The position numbers and the translations under genes are program-made. Of a stretch of DNA of 34,528 nucleotides, positions 1 to 7,350 are shown in pieces. The DNA comes from Terriglobia bacterium. GTDB lineage: Bacteria > Acidobacteriota > Terriglobia > Terriglobales > SCQP01. Every line of letters starts with the position of its first letter. The first letter of the stretch is position 1. Location of the stretch: contig JAJPKR010000032.1 of the NCBI GenBank assembly GCA_021323595.1, positions 1-34,528 of the forward strand. The letters are read 5' to 3'. The notes beneath the pieces are model-generated. The model was not told the DNA's origin. It was given only the letters and a program-made list of their open reading frames with translations, and ran no database searches.

Positions 1-98
1 TCGTGATCGTGCTCGGCATGGTCGCGCTCGCCGCCTGCTGGCTGCCGGCCCACCGCGCGGTGCGTTCCGACCCGGTCACCGCGCTGCGCATCGAGTAG
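1..98 (+). CDS. MacB/FtsX-type ABC permease, C-terminal fragment (5' end outside window)
   Basis: Reading from base 3 gives 31 residues ending in a stop at 96-98. They comprise a hydrophobic stretch (VIVLGMVALAACWLPA) followed by a tail in which HRAVRSDPVTALRIE is seen. The final transmembrane helix followed by a PAxRAxxxDPxxALRxE tail is the usual C-terminus of FtsX/MacB permeases and of the large ADOP permeases common in Acidobacteriota. The complete permease at 2038-3321 ends the same way (ARKASRVDPIEALRYE). The gene runs convergently toward the efflux operon at 378-7221. Only the tip is visible, so subfamily and substrate cannot be told. Confidence 0.75.
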   Translation, partial: VIVLGMVALAACWLPAHRAVRSDPVTALRIE

Positions 99-360
99 CA
101 CGCGCGGCGAACCTTATGGTAGGCGGCGGGGCGATAAGCTTCGCAGGGCTTCGCTCTCCCGCCCCAAGGCGCGCCGCTGCGCTGCGCATTCGCACTCGAT
201 CTCGGCTGGCTGGATTTTCAGTGGTGGACTCGGGGGCTGCCGCCAGACGTTCCGCATCGTCTAGATCCTCACCAAAACCAGTCGCCATCGGATCGCCGCC
301 GGGGACCGCCTCGTCTCGCGCAACGGGCATCCGGAAAGCTGAGCCGGCACCGCGCTCGAT

Positions 361-377
361 CGCCGCTGCGAGCGGCG
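361..377 (-). terminator. possible terminator hairpin after the tolC-like gene
   Basis: Directly after the stop codon at 378-380 (minus strand) there is a perfect 7-bp stem with a 3-base loop (CGCCGCT-GCG-AGCGGCG as read on the plus strand). There is no clear U-tract, so it is a weak intrinsic-terminator candidate. The rest of the 279-base gap (99-360) shows no gene. Confidence 0.35.
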
Positions 378-2006
378 TCAGTGAGTGATGACCAGGTGCA
401 GCGAGCTCAGCAGCGTCCAGTCGGCGCGCTGGTAGGCGATCCAGGCCTCCTGGTAGCTGACGTTGGCGTCGAGGAGCGTTTCCTGGGTTTGGCTGAGCTG
501 CACCTGCGCCTGCAGCAGCTCGAAGATCGTGGTGGTGCCGAGCTGGTATTTTTGCTGTTCGGCGGCGACGTTCTTTTCGGCGAGGTCGCGCGCCAGCGTC
601 GCCGACTTGACTTCTTCGGCGGCCATGCGCACTTGGGTGTCGGCCAGGCGCACGTCTTGGATGATCTGCTGCCGCTGCTGGCGCTCGTTGTAGCGATCGC
701 GCTTGACCGCCAGCAGCGAATTGGTGAGGTGGGCGGTATTGGCGCTGTTGCGCACCGGCAGCGTGAACTGGAGCGAAAAGCCGTAATAGGGATAGCCGAA
801 GCCGAAGAGCTGGCGGATGGAGTCGCCGAAGCCGCCGGGCACGAAGGCGGTCGGCCCGCTGCCGAGCGAACTGCTCACGGGAACCTGGTTGCCGCCCAAG
901 CCGGCGGCGCCGTAGCTGCCGGTCAAGTTCAACTGCGGCAGCAGCGCATTATGCGCCATGCGCACGCCCAGGTCGTCTTCGGCGGTTTGGCGCTCGGCGG
1001 CGCGCAGCTCCGGCCGCCGGCGCAGCGCCGCGGCGATGGCCTCGTTGACGGGCGGCAGATTGGGCGCGGCGGGCAAGGCGGCGGGATCGTCCTCGAGGAC
1101 GATGTCGAGGTCGCGCGTGGCGGCCTCGAGATCGGCGCCGATCAAGCGCCGGAACTGGTCGAGCTGCTGCTGGTAGCTGGCCTGCGCCTGCAAGACCTGC
1201 ACTTGATCGGTGGCGATCTGCGTCTGGTCCTGGTAGATGTCCTCCTTGGGCAGCGCGCCCAGTTGCAGGGCGTGCTCGTCGCGCTGATATTGCTTTTGCG
1301 CCAAATCGAGCGCCTGCTGGCGGACGGTGATGCTGTCGCGGGCTTGCACGGTGCTCCAGTACTGATCGGCGGCGCTCACCAGCAGATTGGCCACCTGGGC
1401 GTCGGTTTGATCGGTGGTCACGAGCAACGCGATGCGCGCCTGCTGGATGGGCGCGTTTTGCAGCAAGAAGCCGCGGTTCTGCAGCAGCGGCATGCCCAGG
1501 CTGAAGCTGAGGCCGGTGGCATAGCTGGGGTTGAAGTAGGCGAAGGCGCTATTGGTCGAGCTGCGGTTCGAGCTGAAACCGACCTGAAACGACTGGCCGC
1601 TGGGCAGGCTGGCCTGAAAGCCGACGCTGCCGTTCTGCGCCAGGCTGTCGAGGGTTTGCGCGCCGCTGATCTGCGAATACTGCGGCGCCACCGTGCGCGT
1701 GCCGCCGAAGGCGGCGGTGAAGGCGGGATCGAAGGGGGCGCGCGCCGCCACGACGCCGGCCTCGGCGGCGGGGACGCTGAGCTGGGCGAGATGAATGTTG
1801 GTGTCGTTGGCCAGCACCAGCTCGAGGTAATCGCGCAGGCGCAGATGCAGCTTGCCGTCGCGCACGTAGCCTTGCAGGCCGCGAATCGGCTCGATGCGCG
1901 GCGAGGGCTGATGAAAGGGGCGCACGAACTGCGCCCAAGCCGGCGCCGCGCTCGCGGCCAGCAGCGCCGCCAACAGCGGCAAACAAGAAAATCGAAGACG
2001 TCGCAT
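378..2006 (-). CDS. TolC-family outer membrane efflux protein
   Basis: The 542-residue protein is the outer membrane exit duct of the tripartite pump encoded just upstream. The N-terminus is a signal peptide (MRRLRFS, hydrophobic core, then APAWA before Gln26). Two long alpha-helical, Gln/Ala-rich repeats follow, one near residues 190-285 and one near 430-530; the latter contains the typical QLGTTTIFELLQAQVQLSQ-like segment. This matches the duplicated OEP (outer membrane efflux protein) domain of TolC proteins. I start at ATG 2006 rather than the in-frame TTG nine bases upstream because the ATG leads straight into the signal peptide. It follows the permease stop by 31 bases and is the last gene of the operon. 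Substrate cannot be predicted. Confidence 0.9.
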   Translation of the reverse strand: MRRLRFSCLPLLAALLAASAAPAWAQFVRPFHQPSPRIEPIRGLQGYVRDGKLHLRLRDYLELVLANDTNIHLAQLSVPAAEAGVVAARAPFDPAFTAAFGGTRTVAPQYSQISGAQTLDSLAQNGSVGFQASLPSGQSFQVGFSSNRSSTNSAFAYFNPSYATGLSFSLGMPLLQNRGFLLQNAPIQQARIALLVTTDQTDAQVANLLVSAADQYWSTVQARDSITVRQQALDLAQKQYQRDEHALQLGALPKEDIYQDQTQIATDQVQVLQAQASYQQQLDQFRRLIGADLEAATRDLDIVLEDDPAALPAAPNLPPVNEAIAAALRRRPELRAAERQTAEDDLGVRMAHNALLPQLNLTGSYGAAGLGGNQVPVSSSLGSGPTAFVPGGFGDSIRQLFGFGYPYYGFSLQFTLPVRNSANTAHLTNSLLAVKRDRYNERQQRQQIIQDVRLADTQVRMAAEEVKSATLARDLAEKNVAAEQQKYQLGTTTIFELLQAQVQLSQTQETLLDANVSYQEAWIAYQRADWTLLSSLHLVITH

Positions 2007-2037
2007 CGTGAGCAAGCGAATCGGGGCGCGCCGCGGG

Positions 2038-3321
2038 TTATTCGTAGCGCAGCGCCTCGATGGGATCGACGCGCGATGCCTTGCGCGCGGGATAAATGCC
2101 GAAGATCACTCCCACCGCCACGGAAACCCCGAAGGCGACGACGATCGAGGCGCTGGTGACGATCGTCGTCCATTGCGCGGCGGCGGCAATGGTCCAGGAG
2201 AGCAGGTAACCGAAGATGATGCCCAGGGTTCCCCCGGAGAGGGAGATCAGCACGGCTTCGGTGAGGAACTGGCGCAGGATGTCGCCGCGGCGCGCGCCGA
2301 TGGCGCGGCGCACGCCGATCTCGCGCGTCCGTTCCAGCACCGTCGCGAGCACGATATTCATGATGCCGATGCCGCCGACCAGCAGCGAGATGGCGGCGAT
2401 GGCGACCATGACGAAGGTGAAGATGCGCTGCGTCTGCTGCTGCTGCGCCAGCAGGTCGGCGGGGACGATGACGGTGAAGTCCTGGGCGTTGTGGTGCGTC
2501 GAGTTCAGGATCGCGGTCACCACCTTGGCGGTGGCGACGCTATCCACGCCGGGCTTGAGGCTGAGATCGACGCCGTCCAGGTCGTCTTTGAGCCCGAAGC
2601 TCTCGTCCCAGAAGCGGTAATCGAAGGTGTTCAAGGGCGTGTAGATGGCGTTGTTCCAGTCGTGCGCGGCGGGCCCGCTGCCGCCGCCCGAGAATTGCTG
2701 GCCCAGCACGCCGATGACGCGCAGCCAGGTGTCGTTGATCTTGACGTAGCGGCCGACCGCCGGACCGTAGCCGAGCAAACTCACTTTGGCGCCCAGGCCG
2801 AGGACGCACACGGGCGCGCTGGCGGCCTCATCCAAGTCGTCGAAGAAGCGCCCCTCCTGGGGCACGAGATGATGAATCGCGGCGTAGGCGGGCAGGACGC
2901 CGTAGAGATCGGGCATGGCGTGCGAGGGCAACGGCAGCACCGAGCTGGGGTGGAGCTCGCGGCGGGGCGAGATCTGATCGATGCCGGCGATGTTGTCCTG
3001 CAGGATGCGAACGTCGCGCTCGGTGAGGCCGGGCGAGATGCGGCGGCGCTGCTGCATCTCCTGCTCGCTGGCGGCGGGCAGCGACTCGATCAGCAGGTTG
3101 CGCACGCCCAGCCGCTCGATGAACTGCAGCGACTCCTGCTTGGCGCCGGCGCCGATGGCGAGCATGCCGATCACCGCGCCCACGCCGAAGATCATGCCCA
3201 GGGCGGTGAGCAGCGTGCGCGTCTTCTGCGAGCGCAAGTTTTCGGCGGCGAGGCGCAAGTCGCCTAGGTACCGGCTCCAGGGCGGCAGGCGGCGCACGGG
3301 GGCGGCGGGCGGCGCACTCAT
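2038..3321 (-). CDS. MacB-like ABC transporter permease without ATPase domain
   Basis: This 427-residue inner-membrane protein has the MacB/FtsX layout. TM1 lies around residues 36-58 (LLTALGMIFGVGAVIG), followed by a periplasmic domain of about 230 residues. A C-terminal block of three helices contains LLVGGIGIMNIVLATVLERT and REIGVRRAIGARRGDILRQF, and the tail is DPIEALRYE. Full-length MacB carries an N-terminal ATP-binding domain; here the protein starts only about 35 residues before TM1, so the ATPase must be a separate polypeptide, and none is encoded in this operon. The ATG at 3321 overlaps the stop of the upstream adaptor by 4 bases (ATGA). The reading frame stays open far upstream of 3321, but that stretch overlaps the adaptor gene and looks like chance coding. 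Likely role: mechanotransmission-type efflux with the adaptors and TolC. Confidence 0.9.
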   Translation of the reverse strand: MSAPPAAPVRRLPPWSRYLGDLRLAAENLRSQKTRTLLTALGMIFGVGAVIGMLAIGAGAKQESLQFIERLGVRNLLIESLPAASEQEMQQRRRISPGLTERDVRILQDNIAGIDQISPRRELHPSSVLPLPSHAMPDLYGVLPAYAAIHHLVPQEGRFFDDLDEAASAPVCVLGLGAKVSLLGYGPAVGRYVKINDTWLRVIGVLGQQFSGGGSGPAAHDWNNAIYTPLNTFDYRFWDESFGLKDDLDGVDLSLKPGVDSVATAKVVTAILNSTHHNAQDFTVIVPADLLAQQQQTQRIFTFVMVAIAAISLLVGGIGIMNIVLATVLERTREIGVRRAIGARRGDILRQFLTEAVLISLSGGTLGIIFGYLLSWTIAAAAQWTTIVTSASIVVAFGVSVAVGVIFGIYPARKASRVDPIEALRYE

Positions 3322-4676
3322 CGGCCGCGCGCTCCCGCGCCGCCGCCCGGCACCGCCTGCATCGGCCCTCGCGAGGTGCGAGCCGGCGCGGCCGTCTGCT
3401 CGGGATTGGCCAAGGCGATCTTGGCGCCCTCGGCCAAGCCGCGCACCACGACCTGGCTCTCGCTCTGGCGCACGATGGTCACCGGCTGGCGGCGGAACTC
3501 GCCGTGATCGAGAAGATAGACGTAGCTCTGCCCGTTGGCGGTGAAGACCGCCTGGGCCGGCACCCACAACACGTTGCGCAGCCGGTCGGTGATGAGTTGC
3601 ACGCTGGCGCTCATGCCCGGATGCAGTTGCGGCGACGACTGGTCCAGCGCCACGGTGGTGACCACCTGCCGCGCCCACGGCGGCCCGGAGACGCCGCCCA
3701 TGAACTCGACCTTGCCGGAGAAGGTCTGCCCCGGCAGACCCACGAACTCGATGCGGGCGGGCTGGCCGACGTTGAGATGGCCGCGATCGAGCTCGTTGAT
3801 GTTGACCAGCACCTGCCAATGGTCGGTGGAAGGAATCTCGGCAATGAGCATGCCCGGGCGGGTGGTGTCGCCGACCTGGTAATCGGGTAACTGCATGCCC
3901 GGATAGAAGAAATTCGTGCTGGTGTTGGTCTTGATGTCCACGTAGCCGGCGTGGGTGGCGCGCAGGGTCATGGCGGCGATGTTCCGCCGCGCCGTCGCCG
4001 CCTCGACTTGCGCCTTGTGCAGCGCGGCTTCTTGAATGGCGATGGAGGCACGATCGGTGGCTTGCTGGCTGGCCAAATCGCTTTGCAGCTGCCGCAAGTG
4101 ATCCTCGGCGGCGCGCAGCTTCAGGTCGTTGGTCTGCGCGTCGATCGCGGCCAGGATGGGATCCTTGCGGACTTGCAGCTGGGCGCGGCGCACGTCGTAG
4201 CGCGCCTTGATCAGGGCGTAGCGGTTTTCTTCTTCGGTGGCCGCCGCCGCGGCCCGCGCCTCGATCACCTGCTGCCGGGCAATGGCCAGCGCTGTTTCGG
4301 CTTGCTTCAGGTTGTACTCCTGCACCGAGGTATCGAACGCGACGACGACGTCGCCGGGGCGGACGAAGGAGCCGGGCTTGGCGAGTTCGGTGATGCTGAG
4401 ATCACCGCCGGCGATCATCGGCGCACTGAGCAGCTCGGAATCGCCGCCTTCGAGGGTGCCGGTGGCGAAGACGGTCATGGTGACGTCGCCGCGGCGCACC
4501 TTGGCGACGGGCACGCCGCCGGTGGGACCGCCGCCCAATCCTTGATAGAGGCGCCAGCCGCCCCACGCGGCCGCCGCCAGCACCGCCAGGGCGACAAGGT
4601 ACCGCCCGAGCGCCCGCCGCGAGCGGCGGCGCGGCTGCGGGGGCGCGACGAGCGGGCTGGGTGCGACGCTGGTCAC
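3318..4676 (-). CDS. HlyD/MacA-family membrane fusion protein (adaptor 3 of 3)
   Basis: The 452-residue periplasmic adaptor links the inner-membrane permease to the TolC channel. It has an Arg-rich N-terminus, one membrane anchor at about residues 26-41, and a biotinyl-lipoyl half-motif (GSFVRPGDVVVAFDTS). A long coiled-coil hairpin rich in Ala/Gln/Glu follows, then the second lipoyl half (MTLRATHAGYVD) and beta-barrel/membrane-proximal domains (GQPARIEFVGLPGQTFSGKV). The GTG start at 4676 overlaps the stop of the preceding adaptor by 4 bases (GTGA). No ATG offers a better start: the frame stays open upstream only as a shadow of the neighbouring gene. It is clearly paralogous to the two adaptors upstream, sharing an xxxILxAI motif in the hairpin (PILAAIDAQTNDL here). 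Confidence 0.88.
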   Translation of the reverse strand: MTSVAPSPLVAPPQPRRRSRRALGRYLVALAVLAAAAWGGWRLYQGLGGGPTGGVPVAKVRRGDVTMTVFATGTLEGGDSELLSAPMIAGGDLSITELAKPGSFVRPGDVVVAFDTSVQEYNLKQAETALAIARQQVIEARAAAAATEEENRYALIKARYDVRRAQLQVRKDPILAAIDAQTNDLKLRAAEDHLRQLQSDLASQQATDRASIAIQEAALHKAQVEAATARRNIAAMTLRATHAGYVDIKTNTSTNFFYPGMQLPDYQVGDTTRPGMLIAEIPSTDHWQVLVNINELDRGHLNVGQPARIEFVGLPGQTFSGKVEFMGGVSGPPWARQVVTTVALDQSSPQLHPGMSASVQLITDRLRNVLWVPAQAVFTANGQSYVYLLDHGEFRRQPVTIVRQSESQVVVRGLAEGAKIALANPEQTAAPARTSRGPMQAVPGGGAGARGR

Positions 4677-5926
4677 CGGGCGGCGCCTTTCGCCTGGGTA
4701 GGATCGGCCAGCGCCACGCGCGCGCCCTCCGCGATGCCGCTCACGGCCACCGCGTCGGGATTGCGCGCCAGCACCCGGACCGAAACCGGCCGGAACTGCC
4801 CGCCTTGCTGGACGAACACCACCGGCCGCCCTTGCCGCGTGAACAAGGCCTGGCTGGGAATGCTGATGGCATCGGGCAAACGCTGCACGACGATGTCCAA
4901 GGTGCCGTTCATGCCCGGCCGCAGGCGGGGATCGACGCGCGTCATTTGCCCGTAGGCCTTGAAGGCCTCCTTGGGGGGAAAGCCGCCGTCCATGTCGGCC
5001 TCGGCCAGGGGCGAGATCGCCGCCAGGCGCCCGCGAAAGGTGGCCTCGGGCAAGGCGTCCACGTGCACGCGCACGGCTTGGCCGGCGTGCACGCGGCCGC
5101 GATCCACTTCCTCCAAGTTGCCTTCCATCTCGAGCGTATCGAGATCGGGCACCTCGGCGATGGTGGCGCGGGGCCAAACCGCGTCGCCGACCTTGAAGGG
5201 CTTGGCGTTCATCCAGCCCTGCGAGCGGTTCATCATGTAGGTCACGACCCCGGCGATGGGCGTGCGCAAGACCATGTGCGCGAGATAGTCGCGATCGAGA
5301 TTCACGTCGAACTGGGCCTTGGCGACCTCGCGCTGGGCGGAGGCGATCTTGGCTTGGCTCGACTTTTCGTCCAAGTTGATCTTGGCGTTTTCGACGCGCA
5401 GCGCCTCTTGCGCGGTTTGCAGGTCGATTTGCGCTTCCTGGCCCGCGATCGCCCCCAAAATGGATTGCTTGACGACGTTCAGCTTGGCCACCTCGACGTT
5501 GTTCTCGTCCGTGGCGCGATCCAACTGATCCTGCTGCGCCAAGATTTGCGCCTGCGCGCGCGCCTGCGCGAGCGTCGCTTGCGCTTGCTGCAAGGCGCTG
5601 AGCTTCTCGCCCAGATCTTGCTCGGCGGGGCTGGAGTCGAAGCGCACGACGGGATCGCCGGGCCGCAAATGGCTGCCCGGCGGCGCCAGCCAGACGATGG
5701 TGAGATTGTGGATGTGCGGGGCGATGATCGGCACCGAGCGCTGCGCCTGCAGCGAGCCTCGCGCCCGCACCAGCACCAAGAACTCGCCGCGCTGCGCGGC
5801 GGCGGTGGCGATGGAACCGGAGCTGCCGCCGCGGCCGTGCGCCGGCAAGCGCAACGCCAGCACCGCCGCCACCACCAGCCCGGCCGCCGCCCACGGCCAG
5901 CCGGCGCGCATCCGCCGCCCGCTCAC
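4673..5926 (-). CDS. HlyD/MacA-family membrane fusion protein (adaptor 2 of 3)
   Basis: This 417-residue adaptor has one N-terminal membrane anchor (about residues 9-27). Next comes a lipoyl half-motif (GSHLRPGDPVVRFDSS), an Ala/Gln-rich coiled-coil hairpin with SILGAIAGQEAQI, the second half (LRTPIAGVVTYM) and the barrel domain (AGQAVRVHVDALPEATFRG). The GTG start at 5926 overlaps the stop of adaptor 1 by 4 bases. The order of domains is the same as in its two neighbours, and the three align along their whole length by eye. Which adaptor actually contacts the permease, or whether they form mixed hexamers, cannot be told from sequence. Confidence 0.88.
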   Translation of the reverse strand: MSGRRMRAGWPWAAAGLVVAAVLALRLPAHGRGGSSGSIATAAAQRGEFLVLVRARGSLQAQRSVPIIAPHIHNLTIVWLAPPGSHLRPGDPVVRFDSSPAEQDLGEKLSALQQAQATLAQARAQAQILAQQDQLDRATDENNVEVAKLNVVKQSILGAIAGQEAQIDLQTAQEALRVENAKINLDEKSSQAKIASAQREVAKAQFDVNLDRDYLAHMVLRTPIAGVVTYMMNRSQGWMNAKPFKVGDAVWPRATIAEVPDLDTLEMEGNLEEVDRGRVHAGQAVRVHVDALPEATFRGRLAAISPLAEADMDGGFPPKEAFKAYGQMTRVDPRLRPGMNGTLDIVVQRLPDAISIPSQALFTRQGRPVVFVQQGGQFRPVSVRVLARNPDAVAVSGIAEGARVALADPTQAKGAAR

Positions 5927-7221
5927 GCGCCCGCCTCCGCCGCGGGCAGCAGCACGCGCTCGCCGGCGCTCAGCCCGGAGGTGATGACGATGCTATGCGC
6001 GTCGAACTCGCCCAACTCGACCCGCTGCTCGCGGCGCGCGCCGCCGGCGCCGATCAGGGTGACGTAGGCGGCGCCGTTCTTGAAATGGACGGCGGCGCGG
6101 GGCACCAGCAACTGCTCCGCCCCGGCCGCGACTTGCAGATCCACGGCGGCGGAAAGATCGGGCATCAGGCGCGGATCCTGCTGCCGCAAATCGAACAACG
6201 CCGTGTAGCTGTGCACCGGGCTGCGCATCGGCGCCGTCGCCACCGGGCTGACCGACTCGAAATACGCCGGAAAATGCGCGTTGGGATAAGCGTCCAAGTG
6301 CACGATCGCGGGCCCGCCGGCGCGCAGCAAGCCGCCGTCGGCTTCGTTGATCTCGGCCTGCACCTGCATCTTGCTGGGGTTGAAGATGCGCAGCAGCGGG
6401 CTGCCGCCCCACAACTGATCGCCCTCTTGGGGACGCGAGAAGGTGCCGTTGTGCCAACTGGAAATGAGCGCGACCATCCCCGCCAGCGGCGCACGCACGG
6501 TCATGCGCTCGACCGCATCCTTGGCGCGCTGGTATTCCCGATACTGCTGATCGCGCTGGAGCTCGAGAATCTGGAGCGCGGCGGCGTCGGCGATGTCCTG
6601 CTCACGATTGGAGAGTTTGAGGCTGGCGATTTGCGCCTGCGCGTCCTCGACGTTGACTTGATCGGTCTCGGCGTCGATGGCGCTGAGAATCGGCGCCTTG
6701 CGCAGCTCCAATTGCGCCTTGCCCAGCGCCGCTTCCGCCGCTTGCAGGGCGGCGGCGCGCTGTTCGGCGGCGCTGCGGTTTTGCGCCATCTTGTCTTGCA
6801 CTTGATGGCTGAGATCGTCGTATTGCGCCAACGCCGCCTGTTCGTTTTGCAGCTCCACGGTTTCGTCGAACCGCACCAGGACGTCGCCTTTGTTCACGGT
6901 GGCGCCGTTGGCGATGATGTAGGTCAGCGTCAGGTCGCCGCCGGAATGCCGAAAGCGCGGCACCCGCACCGTGTACGACTGCGCCGCCACGGTCTTGCCG
7001 GTCGCGCGCACCAGCCGCACGAGCCGGCCGCGGCGCACCGTGGCCACCCATGGGGACGAGACCGGCGCGGCAGCGGCCGCGGCGCCCTGCCGGGCGCCTT
7101 GCGCCGCAACGGTGCGGCAGCCTGCGGCGCCCAAAGCCAGACAGGCCACCGCGCCGAGCGCCCAAGCCGCGATGGTTTGCCGCGCGCTCAACTCAGTCCC
7201 TATTTTCTTTAACGTAGACAC
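5923..7221 (-). CDS. HlyD/MacA-family membrane fusion protein (adaptor 1 of 3, first gene of operon)
   Basis: This 432-residue adaptor is the first gene of the efflux operon. An N-terminal hydrophobic segment (about residues 17-34) ends in ALGAAGC; Cys35 could be a weak lipoprotein site, but the residue at -3 is Ala rather than the usual Leu, so an uncleaved anchor is equally possible. The body has a lipoyl half-motif (GATVNKGDVLVRFDET), a coiled-coil hairpin with APILSAIDAETDQV, the second half (TVRAPLAGMVALI) and a C-terminal domain. The start is GTG at 7221, with no strong Shine-Dalgarno sequence. The upstream 129-base gap is shared with a divergent aminopeptidase gene and contains inverted repeats that could hold control sites. 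Confidence 0.88.
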   Translation of the reverse strand: MSTLKKIGTELSARQTIAAWALGAVACLALGAAGCRTVAAQGARQGAAAAAAPVSSPWVATVRRGRLVRLVRATGKTVAAQSYTVRVPRFRHSGGDLTLTYIIANGATVNKGDVLVRFDETVELQNEQAALAQYDDLSHQVQDKMAQNRSAAEQRAAALQAAEAALGKAQLELRKAPILSAIDAETDQVNVEDAQAQIASLKLSNREQDIADAAALQILELQRDQQYREYQRAKDAVERMTVRAPLAGMVALISSWHNGTFSRPQEGDQLWGGSPLLRIFNPSKMQVQAEINEADGGLLRAGGPAIVHLDAYPNAHFPAYFESVSPVATAPMRSPVHSYTALFDLRQQDPRLMPDLSAAVDLQVAAGAEQLLVPRAAVHFKNGAAYVTLIGAGGARREQRVELGEFDAHSIVITSGLSAGERVLLPAAEAGA

Positions 7222-7350
7222 CGCGAAAAGCGCTACAGGGAATTTTCCGGCGCTTGCCCCCGCACCGAGTGGAAGTGAGATTTCGCACTAATTTTTGTGG
7301 CCCGGCGCCGCCGGTGTGTGAGAGTGTTGCTCTTTCGTCCCATCGTCACG
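7222..7350. promoter_or_regulatory. divergent intergenic region with two inverted repeats
   Basis: This gap separates the efflux operon (minus) from the aminopeptidase gene (plus). AAGCGC at 7228-7233 is mirrored by GCGCTT at 7250-7255, which would form a hairpin in the leader of the efflux mRNA. The 16-base partial palindrome AGTGAGATTTCGCACT at 7274-7289 matches in 6 of 8 half-site positions and has the size of a dimeric repressor operator. No regulator gene lies next to it, and no convincing -10/-35 pair was identified for either direction. Confidence 0.35.

Noticed and set aside
381-2159. 592-residue plus-strand open frame antisense to the tolC-like gene
   Set aside because: Low-complexity Arg/Gly/Ala/His composition with no domain. 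The minus strand encodes a clear TolC protein. High GC makes long antisense frames common.
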